From: SMWD01 sp002729875
Lineage (GTDB): Bacteria > Pseudomonadota > Gammaproteobacteria > Steroidobacterales > GCA-2729495
NCBI GenBank assembly: GCA_036010905.1
Contig: DASCMH010000065.1
Location: 100,776 to 164,775, forward strand
Length of the DNA: 64,000 nucleotides
Direction of reading: 5' to 3'
The notes beneath the pieces were generated by a model. The model did no database searches. It saw only the letters and a list, made by a program, of their open reading frames with translations, and was not told the DNA's origin. Of this stretch, positions 45,501-53,323 are shown piece by piece (within the stretch, counting starts at the first letter, position 1; each line of letters starts with the position of its first letter). Position numbers and translations under genes: made by a program.

Positions 45501-46077
45501 GATCCAGATTATCGCGAGTATGGCGAATCCGGTTCTCGGTCTCGCGTCTGCGCTCCTTGTACTTGGATATTCCTGCCGCCTCTTCAATAAAAACACGCAT
45601 CTCATCCGGCTTGGCCTCAATCAGGCGGGAGATCATGCCTTGTTCGATAATCGCGTAGCTGCGCGGCCCCAGCCCGGTACCAAGAAAAATACTGGTAATA
45701 TCCTTGCGCCGACAGCGAACATTATTCAGGAAATACTGCGAGGTTCCATCGCGCGCTACAGCACGTTTGATACACAACTCACTATATTCAGCGTACTGAC
45801 CACCGACGGAGCCGTCCGAATTATCGAAATACAGCTCAATACTGGCTGTACCAACCGGTTTCCTGGATGCCGAACCATTAAAGATAACGTCGGCCATTGA
45901 ATCGCCACGTAAATGCTTGGCCGATGTCTCACCCATGACCCAGCGAATCGCATCGATGACATTTGATTTGCCGCAGCCATTCGGTCCAACAATTCCGATC
46001 AGGTTACTTGGAAAGTGAATCGATGTTGGATCGACAAAGGACTTAAACCCGGCCAGCTTGATCTTGCTCAGTCGCAT
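42586..46077 (-). CDS. smc: Chromosome segregation protein SMC
   Basis: This is a 1163-residue condensin ATPase. Seen: Walker A GPNGCGKSNVIDAIRWVMGE near residue 32, long coiled coils (about 170-490 and 660-990), a hinge near 510-640 (VLGDFLQAICVTRF), the ABC signature LLSGGEKALTAVALVFA and Walker B FCLLDEVDAPLDDANVNRF. It works with ScpA/ScpB, encoded 7-9 kb away. Having smc rather than mukB sets this organism apart from enterobacteria. It is the first gene of smc-zipA-ligA. Confidence 0.97.
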   Translation of the reverse strand: MRLSKIKLAGFKSFVDPTSIHFPSNLIGIVGPNGCGKSNVIDAIRWVMGETSAKHLRGDSMADVIFNGSASRKPVGTASIELYFDNSDGSVGGQYAEYSELCIKRAVARDGTSQYFLNNVRCRRKDITSIFLGTGLGPRSYAIIEQGMISRLIEAKPDEMRVFIEEAAGISKYKERRRETENRIRHTRDNLDRLNDLRDEVEKQIKHLQRQKRQAERFTELKQEQRVLESELLSIRLTDMQQSLDQHKSRFVQSQTALESVIADQRGVEAAIEAARETHSEANDLFQSKQARVYALQAEIAQLEQEIKHGRETRERRQDDLTQAESQLAQLKLEIDQDKAQLDELNSSLEMLAPDLQQAKAAEQVSAEKLRSIEEAVETWRQTWHNFTLESKEFQRISHVESARIEQLETRLKRLEERDDQLTSERDGISLVECEEQLVAQTRCENEARLAGDSLAKALGGIDSEISQLREQELSFGSRLENVRAELESRRGRMETLAALQEAAFGNDYDEVTEWVASEELADRPRLAQQLKVEKPWEQAVETVLGDFLQAICVTRFDEHLSRPPSGDVVLLNITGPEPEALPGSLLERVSRAGSAAALLGRVQTAETLSAALVIRATLGADESVITPDGIWLGQGWVRINRGQYEAGGLISREQDIRELRDQIRDYEQQVVHIETDRRNARDRLQLLESNRVESNQQYTDASRALAEASAVLSGLRREFERAKDRLLLLQNDGQQVRAEIESLRDNIRESRAKHAHSTEGLERTEEHRPELERQRDELLSEFEQAKDLAHQDRDHVAKVNVEYESRRASRESANTTLFRIRSQSEQLLVRIDELTEQVRESQAPLDTMQQDLDQQLVMQIDVERNLSEQRQSLDAADSELRRLESERSEFENAVAAARGACDELRIEVREIEVRREGLADQFNSLGLELEAVTAGLPEDVDLATWEQRLDMVLGRIERMGAINLAAIEEFKEQSERKVYLDTQFEDLTSSLETLEGAIRKIDRETRTRFKETFDNVNDGMQRLFPKLFGGGHAYLSIDGDDLLNSGVTVMARPPGKRNSTIHLLSGGEKALTAVALVFAIFELNPAPFCLLDEVDAPLDDANVNRFCDIVREMSESVQFLCITHNKTTMEMVQQLTGVTMNEPGVSRLVSVDLDEAVKLAAS

Positions 46078-46348
46078 GACATCAGCATCCTAATATCTTT
46101 CAGGTCAAAGTTTACGTTAATCAGGTACGAACCGATCCGGAAGCGCAATCTGCTGCCCCCTCTGTCAGAATTAATAATTCAGAATCAACAACCCAATACT
46201 AATAACTTCCACGCCCCAACCCTGAACCCCTTCAGAGCCCCACTACCGGACGCTAGCCAACAAACCCTTTGGTCTGCTGACGAACCCTAGTGTAAAGTAA
46301 AAACCTCTGCAAAACATCATATAGACTGACACAGGATCAGACCCCGTT
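46078..46348. promoter_or_regulatory. Divergent smc/queF intergenic region
   Basis: These 271 bases hold no gene and no tRNA. I see no preQ1 riboswitch-like pseudoknot or convincing hairpin ahead of queF. Promoters for smc and queF must lie here by position. Confidence 0.4.
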
Positions 46349-46768
46349 GTGAACTCAATGATCAGCCCCGAAAACCAGCTCAACCCAGCCTCCGTGCTGG
46401 AGACCTTCGACAACCCGAACCCCGAGCGGGATTACACGATCCGGATCGAAATTCCGGAATTTACCTGCCTGTGTCCGAAAACCGGCCAACCCGACTTTGC
46501 GCTGCTCGAACTGGAATATGTGCCGGCAGGTCAGTGCCTGGAACTCAAGGCTCTGAAGACCTATTTTTGGGCATTTCGTAGCATCGGGGCGTTCCACGAG
46601 GCAGTGACCAATTGTATTCTGAACGATCTGAGTCATGCCGCAGAACCAAGCTTCATGCGCCTCACGGCCCGATTCAATGTCCGAGGCGGCATTTATACCA
46701 GGATTGTGGCGGAATTTCGCTCACCGGGCTGGGAACCCGCACCAACGGTCGATTTACCCGGCAACTGA
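46349..46768 (+). CDS. queF: NADPH-dependent 7-cyano-7-deazaguanine reductase, short type
   Basis: This enzyme reduces preQ0 to preQ1 in queuosine tRNA modification. Its 139 residues make it the single-domain YkvM-type QueF, not the long E. coli form. Seen: the thioimide-forming cysteine in FTCLCPKTGQPDFA, the QueF motif LELKALKTYFWAFRS, and FNVRGGIYTRIVAEF. The GTG at 46349 or the ATG at 46358 may start translation; neither has an ideal ribosome site. No other que gene is in the window. Confidence 0.93.
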   Translation: MNSMISPENQLNPASVLETFDNPNPERDYTIRIEIPEFTCLCPKTGQPDFALLELEYVPAGQCLELKALKTYFWAFRSIGAFHEAVTNCILNDLSHAAEPSFMRLTARFNVRGGIYTRIVAEFRSPGWEPAPTVDLPGN

Positions 46769-46938
46769 GGTCATTTCAGGGCCTGCGCCCGAATTTAGCT
46801 CAAGCTTGCCAAGCCCTGATCGCCGCTGCGGCCCCATATCGACAGGATTCGCGGCAGACCGTGACAATGAGGGCTTTAATGTCTGGCGCGCATATGTATA
46901 ATGCCGCGGTTATTTTATCACCGTCGGGATTCAAGCAG

Positions 46939-47766
46939 ATGGCTGCCAGGAAAAAACCCTCCCGGAAAAAGACTACATCCAAGTCGCGAAAACCGGTTGC
47001 GAAGAAGATGAATGTGCCCAAAAAGAAAGTAACCCGCAAAGTCGCCAAAAAGAAGGCCACAGCCAGGAAAAAACCCCCTGGAAAGAAAACAGACAATAAA
47101 AAAGCGGCCAAAAAGAAGATTTCTAAGAAGAAATCTACTGGGAAAAAATTGATTAAGAAGAAGGTCTTAAAAAAACCTTCAAAGAAAAGGACTGCAAAAA
47201 GCACAGTGACTAACAATACAGCAAAGAAAGCCGCCACCAATTCAGGCGCAACCAAAAAGGCGTCCAAGAAAAACACAAAAAAAGTGACGAATCTTTCAAC
47301 TACGGCCAGGTCGGGCAGAAAACGCCATAAAATTAGTGCTGACAATTTGATTCATGGCATCAAACCCTATCAACTCAGAAAAGGGGAGGAATTCATGAAT
47401 GATGCTCAACGTGAGCATTTCCGCAACATCCTGATGGCCTGGAAACAGGAATTAATGCAGGAAGTCGATCGTACCGTGCATCATATGCAGGATGAAGCAA
47501 GCAATTTCCCGGATCCAAACGACCGGGCAACCCAGGAATCAGAATTCGGCCTTGAATTGCGCACCCGGGACCGGGAACGCAAGTTACTCAAGAAAATCGC
47601 CCAGGCCATCAGCCGCATTGATGATGAATCTTATGGCTACTGCGAGGAAACCGGTGAAGAAATTGGGTTGCAACGGCTTGAGGCTCGCCCTGTCGCCACA
47701 CTGTGTGTTGAGGCTCAGGAACGTCGCGAACTTGCGGAACGGCAATATTCAGACCGCGACGACTGA
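46939..47766 (+). CDS. dksA: DksA-family transcription factor with histone H1-like lysine-rich N-terminus
   Basis: From the ATG at 46939 it has 275 residues. Residues 1-125 are almost wholly K/A/T/S/R repeats (for example RKVAKKKATARKKPPGKK), like bacterial histone H1-type tails. Residues about 150-275 form DksA: coiled coil (EFMNDAQREHFRNILMAWK), the acidic tip region (FPDPNDRATQESEFGLELR), and the globular zinc region YGYCEETGEEIGLQRLEARP...LCVEAQERRE. Two of the four zinc cysteines are replaced (CxxT and CxxA instead of CxxC), as in zinc-independent DksA forms. The frame is open upstream to 46612 within queF, but conserved sequence and context favour 46939. dksA-gluQ adjacency is conserved. 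Confidence 0.9.
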   Translation: MAARKKPSRKKTTSKSRKPVAKKMNVPKKKVTRKVAKKKATARKKPPGKKTDNKKAAKKKISKKKSTGKKLIKKKVLKKPSKKRTAKSTVTNNTAKKAATNSGATKKASKKNTKKVTNLSTTARSGRKRHKISADNLIHGIKPYQLRKGEEFMNDAQREHFRNILMAWKQELMQEVDRTVHHMQDEASNFPDPNDRATQESEFGLELRTRDRERKLLKKIAQAISRIDDESYGYCEETGEEIGLQRLEARPVATLCVEAQERRELAERQYSDRDD

Positions 47767-47894
47767 CAAACAATTGCATTGCCTGCCCTGGTGTCGCACA
47801 TGTTTCAACAGGAGTGGCTTTAACCGTCAACGCCTCACACTGACAGAACGTACGCAGCTAATACCATCCCTGCAACATAATTCAGATTATTGTT

Positions 47895-48791
47895 GTGGAA
47901 TCTGATTTTGCTCTTCCCGGTTACCGGGGCCGATTTGCTCCATCGCCAACCGGCCCGCTGCACTTCGGTTCACTCGTCACCGCAACAGCCAGCTATCTGC
48001 AGGCCCTGACCAACAGAGGTGAGTGGCTACTGAGAATTGAAGATCTCGACCCCCCCCGGGAAGTCCCTGGCGCGACCGAGCGCATCATCGATGCACTTGA
48101 AGCACATGCCTTTCGCTGGGACGGTCCGGTGCGTCGACAAAGCTCGCACCTGGACGAATATCAAGAGGTTGCTGAGCGTCTGCTGGCCGAGGGACTGGCT
48201 TATCGATGCACCTGCTCACGCGAGGGTATCCGAAGTTCAGCCAAAATCTTTGGTCCGACTGGGCCGGTATATTCCGGAACCTGCCGGGACCTCAATCACA
48301 TCGCCACTGACCAGAAACCAGATGCGCTGCGACTACGTACTGATGATTCACTCATCAGGTTCGAAGATACTCTGCAAGGCCCGGTTCAATGCCATATTGC
48401 CCAATCCATCGGTGATTTCATCATTCGCCGCAAGGACGGGTTGATTGCCTATAACCTGGCAGTCGTTATTGATGACGCCCGCCAGGGAATAACTGAAGTT
48501 GTACGCGGCTACGATCTGCTGGCCATCACTCCTGCTCAGATCAAATTACAGCAGGTCATCGGGCTGCCCTCACCAATTTATATGCATATGCCCGTCGTCA
48601 CCAATGAACATGGTCAGAAACTCAGCAAGCAAACCGGTGCACTACCCATTGACGTGCAAACCCCGGGAAACAACCTGCTCGCAGCACTTAAATTTCTAAA
48701 CCAGCGGCCGCCGAGTGAACTTGGCGGGGAATCCACCGATACGATCTGGGCCTGGGCCGCCGAACACTGGCATCCGGAAATGCTGCTCTGA
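47895..48791 (+). CDS. gluQ: Glutamyl-Q tRNA(Asp) synthetase
   Basis: This truncated GluRS paralogue attaches glutamate to the queuosine of tRNA-Asp. Its 298 residues lack the anticodon-binding domain. Seen: the class I HIGH-type motif FAPSPTGPLHFGSLVTA, RIEDLDPPREVPGA, a zinc site C-x-C...Y...C (YRCTCSRE ... YSGTCRD), and the KMSKS-type HGQKLSKQTGA. It starts with GTG at 47895. Its product acts on Q34, so it links functionally with queF 1.1 kb upstream. Confidence 0.95.
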   Translation: MESDFALPGYRGRFAPSPTGPLHFGSLVTATASYLQALTNRGEWLLRIEDLDPPREVPGATERIIDALEAHAFRWDGPVRRQSSHLDEYQEVAERLLAEGLAYRCTCSREGIRSSAKIFGPTGPVYSGTCRDLNHIATDQKPDALRLRTDDSLIRFEDTLQGPVQCHIAQSIGDFIIRRKDGLIAYNLAVVIDDARQGITEVVRGYDLLAITPAQIKLQQVIGLPSPIYMHMPVVTNEHGQKLSKQTGALPIDVQTPGNNLLAALKFLNQRPPSELGGESTDTIWAWAAEHWHPEMLL

Positions 48792-49022
48792 AAATGGCAA
48801 CCGAATTACAATTTTATAAATAATCAACATTAATTATAATTAATAATTATATGATTTATAGATGATCAATACCTGATGCTCTGCCACTTGAAACCACAAC
48901 CGCATCTGGCTGACAATAAAGCAGTACAAATACCATGTTGCCTCGGACTTTTGAGGGCTTGATACAAATCTAAGATCAACAGCAGAACTCTTTTGTTAAC
49001 ACAAAATAAGCAGGGGGTTGGT

Positions 49023-49349
49023 ATGAAGCAACCAAAGCTAATAAGAAAGTATGTGAATCGACGACTTTACGACACCAGTCAGAGTCGCTACGTCAATCTT
49101 GAGGATATACGCCAACTGATTCTTGCCGGCACAGAAATCAAGGTCATCGAACAGGTTACAGGCGAAGAAATCACTACTACGGTGCTACTGCAGATCATTG
49201 AAAAAACGCAGCGATCAGATTTCAGGTTGCTGAAACCTGAATTTCTCAGCGGCTTGATTCGTCTATCCGCATCGGACTCTGACCCTGATATTGCGGATCG
49301 CCTGAACAACATCCTTTTAGAGACAACCAGAACCCTCAGCACCTCCTGA
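49023..49349 (+). CDS. PhaR-like polyhydroxyalkanoate regulator, DNA-binding domain only
   Basis: This is a 108-residue protein from the ATG at 49023, with AGGGGG 5 nt upstream. It contains the PHB/PHA accumulation regulator N-terminal domain: RKYVNRRLYDTSQSRYVNLEDI and TGEEITTTVLLQIIEKTQ. Full-length PhaR proteins are longer (about 180 aa) with C-terminal repeats, which are lacking here. No pha genes are nearby, so the target is unknown. The 230 bp upstream are AT-rich (48815-48865) without a gene. Confidence 0.82.
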   Translation: MKQPKLIRKYVNRRLYDTSQSRYVNLEDIRQLILAGTEIKVIEQVTGEEITTTVLLQIIEKTQRSDFRLLKPEFLSGLIRLSASDSDPDIADRLNNILLETTRTLSTS

Positions 49350-49394
49350 CAACGGTGCCGAGGATTCAGGCTTGCTCTTATAACTCACTGCCGT

Positions 49395-51485
49395 TCAGGC
49401 GGCATCCTCAAGATCACGCATACTAAGACGAACACGTCCCTGGCGATCAACTTCAAGTACCTTAACCCGGATAATATCGCCCTCGGCCAACTTGTCGCTA
49501 ACGCGTTCGACCCGCTCGTCCGAGATCTGTGAAATGTGCACAAGACCATCCTTGCCGGGCAGAATCGTGACAAAAGCACCGAAATCCATAAGTCGAGCCA
49601 CCCTGCCTTCGTAGATCGTGCCGACCTCGACCTCAGCCGTAATCAACTCAATACGTTTCTTCGCATCACGACCGGCCGCACCTTCAACCGAGGCAATCTT
49701 GATCGTACCGTCGTTATCGATATCGATTGTTGCACCCGTTTGTTCGGTAATCTCACGAATTGTCGAGCCACCTTTACCAATGACATCCCGGATCTTCTCA
49801 GGGTCAATTTTCATGCTGATAATGGTCGGCGCCCATTCTGACATTTCTTCGCGCGCCGTATCGATTACCTTGCTCATTTCACCAAGAATATGCAGTCGGG
49901 CATCCTTGGCCTGGGCCAGGGCTTCCTGCATGATATCCTTCGTAATACCATCAATCTTGATGTCCATTTGCAAGGCTGTGACACCAGCAGTCGAACCGGC
50001 TACCTTAAAGTCCATATCACCGAGATGGTCCTCATCACCGAGGATGTCAGTCAGAATGGCATAACGATCACCTTCTTTGACGAGGCCCATGGCAACACCG
50101 GCAACCGGTGCCTTAATCGGTACGCCAGCATCCATCAGAGCAAGACTCGTACCGCATACCGACGCCATCGAACTCGAACCGTTCGACTCGGTAATTTCAG
50201 AAACGACACGGATAACATAGGGAAATTCTTCCGCATCAGGCAACACGGCTGCGATACCCCGGCGCGCCAGGCGCCCATGGCCGATCTCACGTCGTTTGGG
50301 ACCACTCATGAAACCGGTTTCACCCACGCAATATGGGGGGAAGTTATAGTGCAGCATGAACCGATCACGACGTTCACCCTCGAGTGCGTCGATGATTTGC
50401 GAATCACGCTCGGTGCCAAGCGTTGTGGCAACAATCGCCTGCGTCTCACCGCGGGTAAAGATGGCCGAACCATGGGCTCGCGGCAAAATACCGGTGTCGA
50501 CAGTGATCTGACGAACAGTCGTCGTATCACGGCCATCGATACGTTTCTCGCCACTCAGGACCATGTTACGCACCAGCTTGCTCTCAAGCTTGCTGAATGC
50601 GCCGCTAACATCATCAGCAGCAAATTGTGCATTTTCACCATCGCCCAGCGCCTCGAGCGCTGCTGCTTTGGCTTCTTTGATTTTTGTTGATCGCTCCTGC
50701 TTGTCACTGATGGCATAAGCGGCGCTAATCGCAGCCTCGGCCTGCGCAACAATGGCCGATTCCAGTTCCGGGTCAACAACAGGTGCTGCTACTTCCCAGG
50801 CTGGTTTGGCGGCTTCTGCGGCCAGTTCAGCGATGATCTTGATTGCAACCTGCATCTGTTCATGGCCAAAGACAACAGCGCCTAGCATGACTTCCTCAGA
50901 CAAACAATCCGCTTCAGATTCGACCATCAACACCGCTTTCTCAGTACCGGCAACAATCAGGTCGAGATCGGACTCCGGTAACTGGCTACGATTCGGGTTC
51001 AGAATATATTCGCCATTCATATAGCCAACACGAGCTGCAGAGATCGGACCATTGAACGGCATACCTGATAGTGCCAACGCAGCCGATGCGCCAATCAACG
51101 CAGGAATGTCCGGGTCAACATCGACATTCATCGAGATAACAGTTGCAATAACCTGCACTTCATTCTTAAAACCCTTTGGAAACAACGGGCGAATCGGCCT
51201 GTCAATCAGTCGTGATGTCAGCGTCTCTTTCTCGGTCGGCCTGCCCTCTCGTTTGAAGAAGCCACCTGGAATCTTGCCGGCAGCATAAGTCTTTTCCTGA
51301 TAATTAACGGTTAGCGGGAAGAAGTCACGACCCGGATCGGGCTGCTTACGCCCAACCGCCGTTACCAGCACGACGGTATCCGCCATATTGACGATAACGG
51401 CGGCATCTGTCTGACGTGCGATAGCACCGGTCTCTATGCTGACTTCATGCTCACCGTACTGAAATGTTTTCTTAATGGTTTCCAC
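49395..51485 (-). CDS. pnp: Polyribonucleotide nucleotidyltransferase (PNPase)
   Basis: This 3'-5' phosphorolytic exoribonuclease belongs to the degradosome. Its 696 residues include two RNase PH domains (GGFFKREGRPTEKETLTSRL; THGS-type RAHGSAIFTRGETQAI; SDILGDEDHLGDMDFKVAG), a KH domain (IRDVIGKGGSTIREITEQTG) and a C-terminal S1 domain (GRVARLMDFGAFVTILPGKD). It follows rpsO by 94 bp, where E. coli has the RNase III-processed pnp leader. It ends the nusA-infB operon. Confidence 0.97.
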   Translation of the reverse strand: METIKKTFQYGEHEVSIETGAIARQTDAAVIVNMADTVVLVTAVGRKQPDPGRDFFPLTVNYQEKTYAAGKIPGGFFKREGRPTEKETLTSRLIDRPIRPLFPKGFKNEVQVIATVISMNVDVDPDIPALIGASAALALSGMPFNGPISAARVGYMNGEYILNPNRSQLPESDLDLIVAGTEKAVLMVESEADCLSEEVMLGAVVFGHEQMQVAIKIIAELAAEAAKPAWEVAAPVVDPELESAIVAQAEAAISAAYAISDKQERSTKIKEAKAAALEALGDGENAQFAADDVSGAFSKLESKLVRNMVLSGEKRIDGRDTTTVRQITVDTGILPRAHGSAIFTRGETQAIVATTLGTERDSQIIDALEGERRDRFMLHYNFPPYCVGETGFMSGPKRREIGHGRLARRGIAAVLPDAEEFPYVIRVVSEITESNGSSSMASVCGTSLALMDAGVPIKAPVAGVAMGLVKEGDRYAILTDILGDEDHLGDMDFKVAGSTAGVTALQMDIKIDGITKDIMQEALAQAKDARLHILGEMSKVIDTAREEMSEWAPTIISMKIDPEKIRDVIGKGGSTIREITEQTGATIDIDNDGTIKIASVEGAAGRDAKKRIELITAEVEVGTIYEGRVARLMDFGAFVTILPGKDGLVHISQISDERVERVSDKLAEGDIIRVKVLEVDRQGRVRLSMRDLEDAA

Positions 51486-51520
51486 TTGCTTTTTCCTATT
51501 TCATTGATATACGAACACAC

Positions 51521-51546
51521 CAACGTCGTCGTTGCTACATGACGTT
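51521..51546 (-). promoter_or_regulatory. pnp: Alternative hairpins in the pnp leader
   Basis: CAACG-TCGT-CGTTG (51521-51534) and AACGTC...GACGTT (51522-51527 with 51541-51546) compete for the same bases, 36-61 nt before the pnp ATG. In E. coli the pnp leader hairpin is cut by RNase III for autoregulation. A parallel here is inference. Confidence 0.3.
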
Positions 51547-51579
51547 AGTACACTCGAAAAAATTTTAGCGATTACTAAC

Positions 51580-51849
51580 TTACCGACGTAAGCCGAGGCT
51601 CGCAATCAACTTGCGATAGCGATCGCTATCTTTGCCTTTGAGATAATCCAGCAGCTTGCGCCGGCGATTAACCATGCGCAGCAAACCCTGCCGCGAATGG
51701 TGATCTTTCTTATGCGTATTAAAATGTCCGGTCAGCTCTGAAATCCTCGCAGATAACAATGCAACCTGAATTTCCGGTGACCCTGTATCAGATTCATCTA
51801 ACCGGTACTCCTCAATAATACTTGTCTTTTGTGCTCCCGAAAGAGACAT
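51580..51849 (-). CDS. rpsO: 30S ribosomal protein S15
   Basis: This is an 89-residue primary 16S rRNA-binding protein. Seen: TGSPEIQVALLSARISELTG, HFNTHKKDHHSRQGLLRMVN and RRRKLLDYLKGKDSDRY. It lies between truB and pnp as in E. coli. A promoter of its own in the 100-bp truB-rpsO gap is likely but not evident. Confidence 0.98.
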   Translation of the reverse strand: MSLSGAQKTSIIEEYRLDESDTGSPEIQVALLSARISELTGHFNTHKKDHHSRQGLLRMVNRRRKLLDYLKGKDSDRYRKLIASLGLRR

Positions 51850-51949
51850 TGTGCGGACCTCCTTATTTGTCCTAGATCTTTGTTTACCCTTGCAATTTGC
51901 GCCGTATTGTATCCCAGACCAACGCCATAGAGATACTTTTTTTTACAAG

Positions 51950-52900
51950 TCAGTCAGGAACCGACTCCGGCGCAACAAACAGCCGTTTTGGGGCGATTCG
52001 ACCATCCTCGAGGGCTTCCCCGACACCGATAAAGCGTTCCTGAGAATCATAAATGCGACAAAGCCCCGCCGGAGGCAACTGCTCGACCTGGACCTGGTTG
52101 CCGTGGCACAAGCGCCGCGATTGCTCCTGTGTCAAGCTCACAACCGGCAGGCTGACCAGCGCCGAATCGCTGGAGATCATCAGTTCGTCCAGCGCTTCAT
52201 CACCCGCCTCAGCGGCTGTTTCGATCTGTTCCATGGTCACCAGTTGGGCCTCGATAAAGGGTTCAACCGCCAGTCGCCGCAATTCAGCAACATGCCCCAA
52301 GGTACCCAGCATATCGGCCAGATCCTCAACAAGTGCGCGAATATAGGTGCCCTTGCTGCATACAACCCGAAGAACCGGTGTTGCGGGGTCAAAAACCTCA
52401 ATTCTCAGGGAGTGGATCGTTACCGGGCGTGGCTGACGCTCTATTTCAATCCCCTGCCGCGCCAATTCATACAAACGTTTGCCATCTTTCTTCAGAGCCG
52501 AGTACATTGGTGGCACCTGCAGAATATCGCCGGTCAGTTCGTCCATTGCCTTTTCCAGGGCTTTTCGGTCGACCGTCCTGACCTCTGACTCGGCCACAAT
52601 GTTCCCGTCGGCATCCGCGGTATCGGTCTGAGTTCCAAACCGAATCATGACCCGGTAGGTTTTGTCGGCAGCCAGCAAATAAGCCGAAACTTTAGTCGCC
52701 TGACCAAAGCACAAAGGCAGCATTCCACTGGCCAACGGATCCAGACTACCCGTATGCCCGGCCTTGCGCGCATGAAACAGATATTTGACACGTTGCATGG
52801 CTGCATTTGATGTGCAGCCAACCGGCTTGTCGAGCAGTAACAACCCATCCACCGGATGCTGTTTATGTCGTGGCCGGTTATCGGCCTTATGCTGACTCAT
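51950..52900 (-). CDS. truB: tRNA pseudouridine(55) synthase
   Basis: This enzyme makes Psi55 in the T loop of tRNAs. From the ATG at 52900 it has 316 residues. Seen: GLLLLDKPVGCTSNAAMQRV, the catalytic-aspartate motif AGHTGSLDPLASGMLPLC, FGTQTDTADADG, SKGTYIRALVEDLADMLG and a C-terminal PUA-like domain. It starts one base after the rbfA stop, so it is probably coupled. Confidence 0.96.
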   Translation of the reverse strand: MSQHKADNRPRHKQHPVDGLLLLDKPVGCTSNAAMQRVKYLFHARKAGHTGSLDPLASGMLPLCFGQATKVSAYLLAADKTYRVMIRFGTQTDTADADGNIVAESEVRTVDRKALEKAMDELTGDILQVPPMYSALKKDGKRLYELARQGIEIERQPRPVTIHSLRIEVFDPATPVLRVVCSKGTYIRALVEDLADMLGTLGHVAELRRLAVEPFIEAQLVTMEQIETAAEAGDEALDELMISSDSALVSLPVVSLTQEQSRRLCHGNQVQVEQLPPAGLCRIYDSQERFIGVGEALEDGRIAPKRLFVAPESVPD

Positions 52901-52901
52901 G

Positions 52902-53291
52902 TCACTGCAAATCGTCATCAGCGTCGGTCGATTTATCTGCATCATTCGACACGGCATCATCAATCAACTGATCCATCGCCTGACTGGTTTCACTGAGATC
53001 ATCGTAACGAAAGCGCAACTCTGGCACATGCTTGACCGTCAGTTGTGAAGCAAGCTGCGAGCGCAAAAACTTCAAGGCCGAACGGAATGCATCGTCTAGT
53101 TCATCACGACTATGACCAGGATCGAAAGCCGTGTAATAAACCCAGGCCACACCCAGATCACGTGAAACTTTTACCGCCGTTATCATCGCACCGCGCAAGC
53201 GCGGATCACGCACCTGCACCCGAACCACGTCATTGAGTATGCGCTGAATCTGGTCTTCGATTCTCCGGCTCCGGGGAAAGTCCCGTGACAT
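52902..53291 (-). CDS. rbfA: 30S ribosome-binding factor A
   Basis: This is a 129-residue KH-like 16S maturation factor. Seen: RIEDQIQRILNDVVRVQVRD, GMITA-type AMITAVKVSRDLGVAWVYY, and LRSQLASQLTVKHVPELRF. The C-terminal tail is acidic (SNDADKSTDADD). It lies between infB and truB. Confidence 0.95.
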   Translation of the reverse strand: MSRDFPRSRRIEDQIQRILNDVVRVQVRDPRLRGAMITAVKVSRDLGVAWVYYTAFDPGHSRDELDDAFRSALKFLRSQLASQLTVKHVPELRFRYDDLSETSQAMDQLIDDAVSNDADKSTDADDDLQ

Positions 53292-53323
53292 ACTCTAACT
53301 CCGAAATAAAAGTTTCAGCATGT

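Noticed and set aside
46078..46348. preQ1 riboswitch ahead of queF
   Set aside because: I could not see the compact hairpin plus A-rich tail pseudoknot expected for preQ1 riboswitches.
46612..46938. Extension of the dksA frame upstream into queF
   Set aside because: It overlaps the well-supported queF coding sequence and shows no conserved sequence. The K-rich region begins right after the ATG at 46939.
46800..47345. 181-codon minus-strand frame with strongly hydrophobic, membrane-like translation
   Set aside because: It is the antisense of the lysine-rich dksA tail. AAA/AAG lysine codons read backwards as TTT/CTT, giving artificial Phe/Leu runs.
48815..48870. AT-rich repeats upstream of the PhaR-like gene as a possible origin or mobile-element end
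   Set aside because: There is only low-complexity A/T sequence, with no iterons, DnaA boxes or terminal inverted repeats.
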